Positions 52,396-59,939 of a DNA stretch of 64,000 bases are shown one piece after another (the stretch's first letter is position 1; every line of letters begins with the position of its first letter). The position numbers and the translations under genes are program-made. Location of the stretch: contig NC_014759.1 of the NCBI RefSeq assembly GCF_000183425.1, forward strand, positions 2,449,001 to 2,513,000, given 5' to 3'. The stretch is from Marivirga tractuosa DSM 4126 (GTDB lineage Bacteria > Bacteroidota > Bacteroidia > Cytophagales > Cyclobacteriaceae). The notes under the pieces were generated by a model. It did not search any database. It was not told where the DNA came from and worked only from the letters and a program-made list of their open reading frames with translations.

Positions 52396-52766
52396 GATAT
52401 TGGTTCTTTCTTATTGTCAATAAACAAGCTCTCTAATACATGTCTTATGATCTGGATACTACCTTCTACCAAAAAGTAGAACACGGTTTGCCCCACCTTC
52501 TCACTTGTTACAAGCCCACCTTCTCTCAATTTCTTCAAATGTTGGGAAATGGCAGGTACGGTCATTTCCAAAATGTCGCTCAGGTCACAGGGACAAAGTC
52601 TGGTTTCTTTGTTAAGCAGGTACAGAATTTTTAATCGGACTTCATTGCCCGACAGTCTCAATGCCTTAGCTGCCGTAGTTATTGATGGTGCGACTCTGTT
52701 AATTTCTTCTTTGCACTGTTTGATCTGTTCAACATCTGCAAAAACTCTGATACACGATTTACTCAT
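52392..52766 (-). CDS. ArsR/SmtB-family metal-responsive repressor
   Basis: A 124-residue winged-helix regulator. The DNA-binding part reads LSDILEMTVPAISQHLKKLREGGLV; just before it is RLCPCDLSD, the CxC (ELCVC-like) metal site of ArsR/CadC-type sensors. Another cysteine pair is near the N-terminus (SKSCIRV, KQCKEE). It heads the mer-like operon and likely represses it until metal binds; two matching operators lie upstream. In most mer systems the regulator is MerR, so ArsR control is a variation. Confidence 0.9.
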   Translation of the reverse strand: MSKSCIRVFADVEQIKQCKEEINRVAPSITTAAKALRLSGNEVRLKILYLLNKETRLCPCDLSDILEMTVPAISQHLKKLREGGLVTSEKVGQTVFYFLVEGSIQIIRHVLESLFIDNKKEPIS

Positions 52767-52777
52767 ACTTCTAGTTA

Positions 52778-52835
52778 TTTAAGCAACTACTTAAACAACG
52801 AAGATAAGAAATAAAAGTTTAAGCAATTGCTTAAA
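52778..52835 (-). promoter_or_regulatory. promoter with two 18-bp ArsR operators
   Basis: A perfect palindrome TTTAAGCAATTGCTTAAA (52818-52835) and a near copy TTTAAGCAACTACTTAAA (52778-52795) have centres 40 bp apart and lie 12 and 52 bp upstream of the repressor ATG. A -7-like element TATCTTCG (52806-52799) sits between them, so bound repressor would flank and cover the promoter. The form fits ArsR/SmtB dyads. Confidence 0.7.
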
Positions 52836-52860
52836 TAAAGTGAATTTCAAAAAAATAACT

Positions 52861-53052
52861 TTAATGCAACTTCGTATGCCAGTTCAATGCCTTTTGAGAG
52901 TGTAAGCCTCTGCCACATTGCAAACATTTGAAATGTCTATCTTGCCCGTTTACAGTGTGGCTTTTAGGTTTGTAAACGGGTTTTCTTCTAGCTGATAGCA
53001 GATTTTCTGCCACTTTTCCAACAAATAGCTCGGCATAGTTATAGCAGGTCAC
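52861..53052 (-). CDS. small ORF with a classical C2H2 zinc-finger signature
   Basis: A GTG-started frame of 63 residues; it is open upstream to about 53095. The end reads FKCLQCGRGLHSQKALNWH then TKLH, that is C-x2-C-x12-H-x3-H with a leucine at the core position. A hydrophobic stretch (FLSGVLAVTCYNY) lies at or before the start. Eukaryotic-style C2H2 fingers are rare in bacteria outside Ros/MucR. It lies at the island's right edge beside decayed DNA, so it may be a remnant. No family known to me. Confidence 0.45.
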   Translation of the reverse strand: MTCYNYAELFVGKVAENLLSARRKPVYKPKSHTVNGQDRHFKCLQCGRGLHSQKALNWHTKLH

Positions 53053-53131
53053 CGCCAGTACTCCGGATAAAAATACTTTGGTGAAAGCAGTGATTAATTA
53101 TGGTTCGAGGAATGAAAAAGGATTGTTGTAG

Positions 53132-53224
53132 GAGCAGCTGATTACGGATTCCTATTTTGAGCGTTACCTGCTTCATTTACTACTGCCGGATTTTTTTGAA
53201 ACCATTGCGATCATTGATGGGATG
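53132..53224 (+). mobile_element. possible remnant of a transposase N-terminus
   Basis: A plus-strand stretch reads ITDSYFERYLLHLLLPDFFE, TIAIIDG, which resembles the N-terminal region of ISAon1-family transposases (LLPxxxxxYFE). It lacks a start and the rest of the gene. Tentative. Confidence 0.25.
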
Positions 53225-53227
53225 AAA

Positions 53228-53569
53228 CTAGGGGTGGGGTTTGGGTATCCGGTGATAGGGGCTTCTCGTCAGCCAACGAGCCACTGTGTTGATTCTGCTA
53301 AATGCTGTTCCTTGGTAATTGAGCCACTCTTTTTCTGTGCCATTCCTTTGAATCCTGCCGTAAGTCTTCTCCCAGACCAGTTTGAGGATTTATCGTTCTT
53401 CCGGCTCTGAAAACACTAAATCTAGATAAAGCACTTTTCGGGTATACTCCCAGAACTGCAGGATGAGTGAAAGTAAGAAAATACGCCCCGCCTCTAGCTT
53501 TTGTTTCTGTTTTTCGGCATTATAATGTCTAACTTGCCTTTTTAAGGTAGCTTTAGCATTTCTTAGAAT
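53228..53569 (-). pseudogene. decayed ORF with one in-frame stop, unknown family
   Basis: On the minus strand a frame of 113 sense codons is open from 53569 to TAG 53228 except for one TAA at 53390-53392. It reads KATLKRQVRHYNAEKQKQKL, EAGRIFLLSLILQFWEY, LDLVFSEPEER, stop, ILKLVWEKTYGRIQRNGTEK, INTVARWLTRSPYHR. No ATG is in frame, so the 5' end is missing. Composition looks protein-like. I do not recognise it. Confidence 0.4.
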
Positions 53570-53765
53570 TTAATGCTTCAAAAGCACCTCAAAAAAATTG
53601 GGTTTAAATAGTAATTGGAAAGGATTTTAAATCGTGATTTTATTTAGGGATAAATATTTCGCAAGTATTTATTAGCTTTGAAATGTTAATGTTTGAAAAA
53701 ATCTTATTATAAGTCTAAATTAGTAACTAATACCTTTGATTCATTTCCTATAGTTAAGATTTTTT

Positions 53766-53837
53766 GTTCAAACTTTTTTAAACAAAGTCTAAAAATTATG
53801 TTCAAACCTTTTTAAACAAGTGTTCAAACTTTATTGT
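53766..53837. repeat. three GTTCAAAC-type repeats upstream of radA
   Basis: Two 20-bp units, GTTCAAACYTTTTTAAACAA-like, lie at 53766-53785 and 53800-53819 (differing at one position), and a partial third begins at 53822. Each unit is itself an imperfect inverted repeat. Could be operators of the radA promoter. Confidence 0.55.
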
Positions 53838-53853
53838 TGAGCCCTATAACTTT

Positions 53854-53879
53854 AAGGAGCTTATTCAGCTCCTTTTTTT
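53854..53879 (+). terminator. rho-independent terminator upstream of radA
   Basis: Stem AAGGAGCT / AGCTCCTT with a 5-base loop, followed by a run of T. It acts rightward, but no intact rightward gene lies upstream; it probably belonged to a gene displaced at the island junction, or is an attenuator of radA. Confidence 0.7.
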
Positions 53880-53916
53880 ATTTCTTTTTGAATCTATTAT
53901 TTTAATTTCATAACAA

Positions 53917-55281
53917 TTGGCTAAAGTAAAATCAGCATATTTCTGTCAGGAATGCGGACACGAATCACCTAAATGGGCTGGGAAATGCCCTTCTTGCGGA
54001 CAATGGAATACCTTCGTGGAAGAGGTAATCACCAAAGAGCAATCCTCAAGTGGCTATCAATCATCTAGCAAAAGAGCCAATAAACCAGTAGCGATACAAG
54101 AAGTAGAAAGTACTAGTGAAGCCAGAATCAAAGTAGCTGATCGCGAACTAAGTCGTGTTTTAGGTGGAGGAATTGTACCTGGTTCATTGGTTTTAATTGG
54201 CGGGGAACCCGGTATTGGAAAATCTACTTTGATGCTTCAGATTGCCCTTCAACTTTCTAATCTTAAGGTTTTATATGTAAGCGGTGAGGAAAGTGCTCAG
54301 CAGATTAAAATGAGAGCTGATAGAATGGAACATGATTCCAAAAACTGCTTTATTCTGACCGAAACCCATACTGCTGATATTTTCAGGGAAGTGGAAGCTT
54401 TAGGGCCTGATTTGCTGGTGATTGATTCTATTCAAACTTTACATTCCCCAAAAATTGAATCTGCTGCAGGTAGTGTTGGTCAGGTGAAAGAATGTACCGC
54501 TGAATTAATGCGATTTGCTAAGGAAAATAAAATCCCCGTATTTTTGATTGGACATATTACAAAAGATGGAGCAATTGCTGGACCTAAAGTTCTGGAGCAT
54601 ATGGTAGATGCTGTATTGCAATTTGAAGGGGATCGGCATCTTACTTATCGTATTTTGCGGACCACCAAAAACAGATTTGGTTCTACCAATGAATTGGGAA
54701 TTTATGAAATGATGCAAAACGGTTTGCGTCAAGTTAGTAATCCATCCGAAATACTAATTTCCCAGAAAGATAAGAACAGCAGCGGAACTGCAATTGGTGC
54801 TACTTTGGAAGGTAATCGCCCTCTTCTAATTGAAATTCAAGCATTGGTAAGCCCTGCTACATACGGTACTCCCCAACGATCTGCAACAGGTTATGACAAC
54901 AAAAGATTGAACATGTTGCTGGCAGTTTTGGAAAAAAGAGGAGGCTTTCGATTAGGCATTCAAGATGTGTTCCTAAATATTGCAGGAGGAGTTCGAGTCG
55001 AAGATCCCGCTATTGACCTGGCAGTTTGCGTAGCCATTATTTCTTCCTTAGAGGAAATCCCTTTGTCTTCCAAAACTTGCGTTGCCGCAGAAGTTGGATT
55101 AAGTGGAGAAATTCGTGCTGTAAACCGTATTGAAAACAGAATAGCGGAAGCAGAAAAATTAGGCTTTACAGAAATATTGGTTTCCAAATTTAGCATGAAA
55201 GGAGTAGACACTTCTCGCTACAGTATAGAAATCAAAACTTTTAGTCAGCTTAGTGAGGTAGTGAGCTATTTATTTGGGTGA
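53917..55281 (+). CDS. radA: DNA repair protein RadA
   Basis: A 454-residue RadA. Zinc finger with cysteines 10, 13, 24 and 27 (CQECGHE ... CPSC), Walker A GGEPGIGKST (about 88-97), the RadA signature KNRFGSTNELGI and a Lon-like C-terminal domain. It promotes branch migration in recombination. The start is TTG at 53917: a TAA stands two codons upstream, and the zinc finger begins too soon afterwards for any later start. First clear backbone gene after the island. Confidence 0.95.
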   Translation: MAKVKSAYFCQECGHESPKWAGKCPSCGQWNTFVEEVITKEQSSSGYQSSSKRANKPVAIQEVESTSEARIKVADRELSRVLGGGIVPGSLVLIGGEPGIGKSTLMLQIALQLSNLKVLYVSGEESAQQIKMRADRMEHDSKNCFILTETHTADIFREVEALGPDLLVIDSIQTLHSPKIESAAGSVGQVKECTAELMRFAKENKIPVFLIGHITKDGAIAGPKVLEHMVDAVLQFEGDRHLTYRILRTTKNRFGSTNELGIYEMMQNGLRQVSNPSEILISQKDKNSSGTAIGATLEGNRPLLIEIQALVSPATYGTPQRSATGYDNKRLNMLLAVLEKRGGFRLGIQDVFLNIAGGVRVEDPAIDLAVCVAIISSLEEIPLSSKTCVAAEVGLSGEIRAVNRIENRIAEAEKLGFTEILVSKFSMKGVDTSRYSIEIKTFSQLSEVVSYLFG

Positions 55282-55518
55282 AAATTGAATTCTAAGGTCT
55301 TCTGATTAAAGATATAACTCCTATCAGTAAATACTTTTACAAAATAGATTTGAAATGCTAAATAATCCGGTTCACTGAAAATTTAATATGAAATTAATGG
55401 CCTTTGACCGATACTATGGGCAATTACAATAGCGGTGGTTCCATTTGTCGGATGGAGCCTTCAACCGTCCCGAGGGCTTAGCAGGTTTTTTGATTATTTT
55501 TACTTCTTAAAAAGAAAG
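55282..55518. other. spacer after radA
   Basis: No gene, repeat or terminator that I can support is seen between the radA stop and the small leftward gene. Confidence 0.4.
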
Positions 55519-55674
55519 TCATCCCCCGCAACCCATGAACTTTTTAAAATCCATCCCTTCTGGAATAATTCCGTTTCTCTCCTCTTCTTCTTTTTTAGGC
55601 TTTTCTTGCTCCTTTTTTTTAGGAGTTATATTTTCAGACTTCTCCTTTCTTTTAAATTGAGTTTCCTTATCCAT
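55519..55674 (-). CDS. 51-aa Lys/Glu-rich protein ending DFKKFMGCGG
   Basis: A short gene read directly from the sequence, 51 codons from ATG 55674 to TGA 55519. The first 34 residues are almost all Lys, Glu, Gln and Arg; the end is GIIPEGMDFKKFMGCGG. Very short Bacteroidota proteins with a C-terminal DFKxxLGCG-type motif are familiar to me as recurrent unknowns. The GCGG end is suggestive of a modified or metal-binding tail, but nothing is proven. Confidence 0.6.
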   Translation of the reverse strand: MDKETQFKRKEKSENITPKKKEQEKPKKEEEERNGIIPEGMDFKKFMGCGG

Positions 55675-55809
55675 ACATTAAAATACGGGAATCAAATCTA
55701 TTAGTTCTTAAAAAAAGCTGTCTTTGCTAAATATCATAAACATCGATAAAACTAATTGCTTTGTGAATTTCCTGCCTTTTCGTATCTTTTGGTTTTAATA
55801 CTAAATTTT

Positions 55810-56262
55810 ATGCTCAAAAAAAGAATTTTTGTAGGTCTTGCCATCAGCTTAGCTCAGATTTTATTGTTTTATGGGGTTTATCAATCGCTTTTTCTATTTG
55901 AATCCTTCTTTAGTGAAGAAGCAAAAAGAACAGTTTTTGAGAACCTATTTCTAGATTGGTTTTTTAATGATTACGTTTTGGTATTTGCTTTACTTATTGT
56001 TTTGCAAAATACTTTGATCATCATCACATGGCGTAAAAGATGGACTTTTATTCTTCGCATCATCACTAGTATTCTGCATGCCCTATTCTGGATCCAAAAC
56101 ATGGATGCGCTTTACAGTGAGTCTTTAATTTTAGGAGGAACGGGTATTTTACTTATTTGGCTTGGCCCTGCTTTTGAGACAATTTTAATTTCTGCACTTG
56201 GTATTAAACATCCTTATAGAGAAAGAGAATTTTACGAAGATTTAGATCAAAAGGAGAAATAG
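55810..56262 (+). CDS. membrane protein, 150 aa
   Basis: A 150-residue protein with about four membrane helices; start at MLKKRIFVGLAIS (an earlier ATG at 55756 adds an unlikely tail). No motif recognised beyond YREREFYEDLDQKEK at the end. It converges with the ABC exporter gene 4 bp away, so transcripts meet there. Confidence 0.65.
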   Translation: MLKKRIFVGLAISLAQILLFYGVYQSLFLFESFFSEEAKRTVFENLFLDWFFNDYVLVFALLIVLQNTLIIITWRKRWTFILRIITSILHALFWIQNMDALYSESLILGGTGILLIWLGPAFETILISALGIKHPYREREFYEDLDQKEK

Positions 56263-56266
56263 CTTA

Positions 56267-58039
56267 CTAGGACATTTCTTTATATTGCATATTATGTAAT
56301 TGATGATAAAATCCACCTTTTTCAAGAAGCTCTTGGTGTGTACCTGTTTCTTTGATTTCACCTTTGTCCAAAACAATTATTTTGTCGGCTTCCTGTATGG
56401 TAGATAATCGATGAGCTATCACTATACTGGTCCTTCCTTTCATCATTTTCTCTATCGCATTTTGAATCATTTCCTCTGTTTCCGTATCCACAGAAGATGT
56501 GGCTTCATCCAAAACAATAATTTTAGGATTGTAAACCATTGCTCGAACGAAGGAGATTAGTTGCCTTTGCCCAACTGATAATGTTGCTCCTCTTTCCATC
56601 ACATTATAGTCATAGCCACCAGGTAACCTTTCAATGAATTTTCTTGCCCCCACTAGTTCAGCTGCCGCTTTCACTTCCTTTAGGCTTATATCCGGGTTTC
56701 CTAAAGTGATGTTGTAGAGTATAGTATCCGAAAAGAGAAAAACATCTTGCAAAACCACTCCTATATTTTGGCGTAGTGCATATAAATCATAATCCTTCAA
56801 ATCTTTCCCGTCCAATGTGATTTCTCCTTTTTGGATATCATAAAATCTGCTTAGCAAATTAATGATTGATGATTTTCCGGCCCCTGTTGCACCTACTAAA
56901 GCAACAGATTGACCTTCTTTTACATCAAATGAAATATTTTTCAATACTACATCTTCTTCATTATAGGCAAATTCCACATTCTTAAATGAAATGTCTCCTT
57001 TAACCTTTTCAGGTGCATAATCTCCGCTATTAGGGATGTTCTCTTTGTTATCCAATAAGTTTAAAATTCTGGACGAACTCACAATCCCCATTTGCAAAGT
57101 GTTAAATCGATCGGCAATCAAGCGGATAGGTCTGAAAAACATTTGAATATAGAGAATGAAAGCAATCAACATACCTAAAGTAATGCCGGTTTCTACTTCA
57201 TTAACTACGCCTTTGGCACCATACCAAACCAATAATCCTATTCCGGTTGCTTGAATTACTTCCGCTACAGGGAAATAAATGGAATAATATAAAACAGAGC
57301 GAATATTGGCTTTTTTATGTTCCATATTGATCTTTTTAAATTCCTCATATTCCCTTTTCTCAGCGGTGAAAATCTGAACAATAGACATGCCCGTTACATG
57401 TTCCTGCACGAAGGAATTTAAATTTGAAACTGCATTTCTTACTTGATTAAAGGCAACTTTCACTTTTTCTTTAAAAATATAAGTGCTTAAGAATAGTAAT
57501 GGCAAAGTGGCCAGAGAAACCAATGTAAGTTTCCAGCTCATGGCAAACATCATCCCCAGTATAAAAAGGATTTGAAGAATATCTCCAATCATGGCGGCAA
57601 GCCCTTGACTAAACACATCGGAAAGCGTTTCCACATCGGATACATTTCGGGTAACTAATCTTCCGATCGGTGTTTTATCGAAAAATTTCAAACGTAAGTT
57701 CAGAAGGTGGCGGTAAAGTTTAATCCGGATATCACGAATGATATATTGACCCAACCAACCAGATAAATAAGTGTGGCCGTATTGTACTATGGCTTGCATA
57801 ACTAGTAGACCGACCAAAATCAAAGTCATGTTTATCAGCCCCTGAAAATCTCCCTGTGCAATGGGGTTATCTATAGCTTTTTGAATAACAAACGGCCTGG
57901 CTGGAGCTAATACTGCCAAAGCTAAGGTTAGAAACACTAAAAAGTAGAAGCGACCTTGATAGGGCTTAACAAATTTGTACAAGCGCCTCAGGACACTAGT
58001 ATCAATTATATTTCCACTTTTTATATCGTCTTTCTTCAC
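56267..58039 (-). CDS. ABC exporter, MsbA-like half-transporter
   Basis: A 590-residue fused permease-ATPase. Six helices span about 20-320; the nucleotide domain has Walker A GATGAGKSS, Q-loop VVLQDVFLFSD, signature LSVGQRQ and Walker B IIVLDEATSSVD, with switch histidine in IAHRLST. Homodimer or heterodimer exporting lipids, drugs or peptides; substrate unknown. It lies 9 bp after truA. Confidence 0.92.
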   Translation of the reverse strand: MKKDDIKSGNIIDTSVLRRLYKFVKPYQGRFYFLVFLTLALAVLAPARPFVIQKAIDNPIAQGDFQGLINMTLILVGLLVMQAIVQYGHTYLSGWLGQYIIRDIRIKLYRHLLNLRLKFFDKTPIGRLVTRNVSDVETLSDVFSQGLAAMIGDILQILFILGMMFAMSWKLTLVSLATLPLLFLSTYIFKEKVKVAFNQVRNAVSNLNSFVQEHVTGMSIVQIFTAEKREYEEFKKINMEHKKANIRSVLYYSIYFPVAEVIQATGIGLLVWYGAKGVVNEVETGITLGMLIAFILYIQMFFRPIRLIADRFNTLQMGIVSSSRILNLLDNKENIPNSGDYAPEKVKGDISFKNVEFAYNEEDVVLKNISFDVKEGQSVALVGATGAGKSSIINLLSRFYDIQKGEITLDGKDLKDYDLYALRQNIGVVLQDVFLFSDTILYNITLGNPDISLKEVKAAAELVGARKFIERLPGGYDYNVMERGATLSVGQRQLISFVRAMVYNPKIIVLDEATSSVDTETEEMIQNAIEKMMKGRTSIVIAHRLSTIQEADKIIVLDKGEIKETGTHQELLEKGGFYHQLHNMQYKEMS

Positions 58040-58048
58040 TACCTTGTT

Positions 58049-58792
58049 TTATAAATAAATATCCTTAGGATATTGAACTTCGGTTAAATATAAGCCATGA
58101 GCCGGAACTGCTCTCCCCGCTGATTTTCTGTTTTTAGCTTTTATGATCTCCTCAAAATTCTCTATGCTTATTTTATGTTGGCCCACATCCAATAATGTAC
58201 CGACAATAGCTCGTACCATTCCTCGCAAAAACCGATTTGCTTTGATGTGGAAAACCAAAGAATCTACCTCTTGTTTCCAAATGGCTTCGAATATACTGCA
58301 GTTGAACGTAAAAACGTCTGTTTTCACTTTGCTAAAGCTTTCAAAATCTTGATAGTTTAACAATTTTTCTGCTGCCAAATTCATTTTTTCAATTGCCAGC
58401 TCTTGAGTAAAAAAATAAGCTTGATCAATAGCAAATGGATTTTTTTCAGTCACAATATGATATTGATAAGCTCTGCTTTCAGCATCAAAACGAGCATGGG
58501 CTTCCTCTTTCACAAGCTTCGCATGCTTTAAAGCTACGTCCTTAGGAAGCATTTTGTTGGCTTTAAATACCAATTGCAGTGGATCCAACTCTCCAGAATA
58601 ATCAAAATGGAATACTTGAGCGGTAGCATGCACGCCACTATCCGTTCTTCCACTACCTACAATCTCTGATTTTTGGTTTAGTATGGTCGAGAAAACTTCT
58701 TCAATTTTCTGCTGAACACCAATGGCATTGGGCTGCTTTTGCCAACCATGATATTGTGTGCCTTTATATGCTATGGTGAAAAAATATCTCAT
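58049..58792 (-). CDS. truA: tRNA pseudouridine synthase A
   Basis: A 247-residue TruA that makes pseudouridine at positions 38-40 of tRNA. The catalytic aspartate lies in GSGRTDSGVHATAQVFHFD (about residue 53), with the early YKGTQYHGWQKQP motif and RFLRGMVRAIVGTL near the C-terminus. Cotranscribed with the ABC exporter. Confidence 0.95.
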   Translation of the reverse strand: MRYFFTIAYKGTQYHGWQKQPNAIGVQQKIEEVFSTILNQKSEIVGSGRTDSGVHATAQVFHFDYSGELDPLQLVFKANKMLPKDVALKHAKLVKEEAHARFDAESRAYQYHIVTEKNPFAIDQAYFFTQELAIEKMNLAAEKLLNYQDFESFSKVKTDVFTFNCSIFEAIWKQEVDSLVFHIKANRFLRGMVRAIVGTLLDVGQHKISIENFEEIIKAKNRKSAGRAVPAHGLYLTEVQYPKDIYL

Positions 58793-58877
58793 AAAAAATG
58801 AAAAGCAAATTTAAGGGATTTTATAGGAGTGAGATAATAATATTGATTCTATCTGTTTAAAATTATCGAACCATGTA

Positions 58878-58920
58878 TAAAAAAAGTCTTTGGTTAACGC
58901 TGTGCTAAACCAAAGACTTT
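58878..58920 (-). terminator. strong terminator after the lipoprotein gene
   Basis: A 13-bp perfect stem, AAAGTCTTTGGTT (58883-58895) with AACCAAAGACTTT (58908-58920), 12-base loop. Reading leftward it is followed by a T run (A run 58879-58885 on plus). It lies 30 bp after the stop of the leftward lipoprotein gene. Confidence 0.85.
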
Positions 58921-58950
58921 AAACTCAACCTACAAATATGGTGTTAGTTT

Positions 58951-59625
58951 TTACAAGACTTTAACATAAGCCTTGATGTAACCATAAGGGTTTTCTTCAT
59001 TGTATTGAATCTCATAATCCCCAGCTAAAATCATCATTCTTTTAAATTCTGAATTTTTCGATTTTTCCCGGAATTGCTCAACCAACTTATCAGATAAAGG
59101 ACTGTCTTCTGCAAAGCTTATGGTATTTACAATGGCTTTTGCTAGGCTTTCTTTATCATCAGATTGTACCTCTTCATCTTCCTTCAGCTGTTTTAAAACT
59201 TCCTTATAACTTGGAGCATCCCTCTTATCAAGAGCAATATTGACAATTCCAATATCACCTGAATTGATTTCAACAGGATCTCCGTTTCCTCCACCTCCTG
59301 AGGTACTTCCAGTCACTATTATTGTTCTACAAAAGCCATTTGGAAATCTACATGGTACAATAGTTTCAGAAACTGGGTCGCAAGGGATGCTATTTCCAAA
59401 TTCATCTTCACAAGGTCCAACGGGATAAATCCTAACCAGACCTCTAATGGCTGGCAGATCTATGTCAATGTCAATCCAGCCATAGTAAGCATATTGAGCT
59501 CGTTGACTTTCAGTTTCAGGTTCATTACCATCTGGTTTAGTCGGTAATTTCAATTCCTCTTCTTGGCAACTAATCATTAAACCAATAGTGATTAGCGCAA
59601 TCAGCGTTAGTGTTAAATTTTTCAT
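58951..59625 (-). CDS. lipoprotein of unknown function, 224 aa
   Basis: A 224-residue protein with a lipobox (ISC, cysteine near 20). It has an acidic N-terminal part, a cysteine-bearing segment (GPCEDEFGNSIPCD, CRFPNGFCR), a Gly-rich linker (GSTSGGGGNGD) and an acidic helical C-terminal half. No family recognised. Monocistronic, ended by the terminator at 58878-58920. Confidence 0.7.
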   Translation of the reverse strand: MKNLTLTLIALITIGLMISCQEEELKLPTKPDGNEPETESQRAQYAYYGWIDIDIDLPAIRGLVRIYPVGPCEDEFGNSIPCDPVSETIVPCRFPNGFCRTIIVTGSTSGGGGNGDPVEINSGDIGIVNIALDKRDAPSYKEVLKQLKEDEEVQSDDKESLAKAIVNTISFAEDSPLSDKLVEQFREKSKNSEFKRMMILAGDYEIQYNEENPYGYIKAYVKVL

Positions 59626-59939
59626 GATTTTAAAATTTATAGTTTAAATAAAACCAAGCTTCGTTGCCTGATTCACTAACAGATCAAGCATTTTTAAAAT
59701 TGTTACCTGTTTTTTTATTTTTTTTAGAATGTGGCTTTAAAGGTGCTTAAGTGGGCATATTTCATAACTTAAAAATGTCTAATCGAGATATTTACTTACT
59801 CTATTTATTAAAAATAACTAAGATTGTAGCATCAAAATATTAGGCTTACTCATTACAATCCTGAATTAATCGTATCGTTCTAATGCCCGAAAGCATGAAA
59901 TTTCTTATTTTCGCCTCTGTTATAAAAACAAAATTATTT
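59626..59939. other. divergent promoter region
   Basis: About 310 AT-rich bases between the leftward lipoprotein gene and the rightward DUF2723 gene. No further gene or clear operator is seen. Confidence 0.4.

Larger units (their letters stand above)
53570..53916. other. AT-rich junction and radA upstream region
   Basis: No gene seen. It contains the transition to AT-rich backbone DNA, three related GTTCAAAC repeats and a strong rightward terminator, described separately. Confidence 0.5.

Noticed and set aside
53222..53410. Plus-strand 62-codon frame at the junction
   Set aside because: Most of it mirrors the coding-like minus-strand remnant 53228-53569; only the preceding segment resembles a transposase.
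55435..55704. Plus-strand 89-codon frame rich in Phe/Leu/Ser
   Set aside because: It is the mirror of the Lys/Glu-rich 51-aa gene on the minus strand, which has a better end motif.
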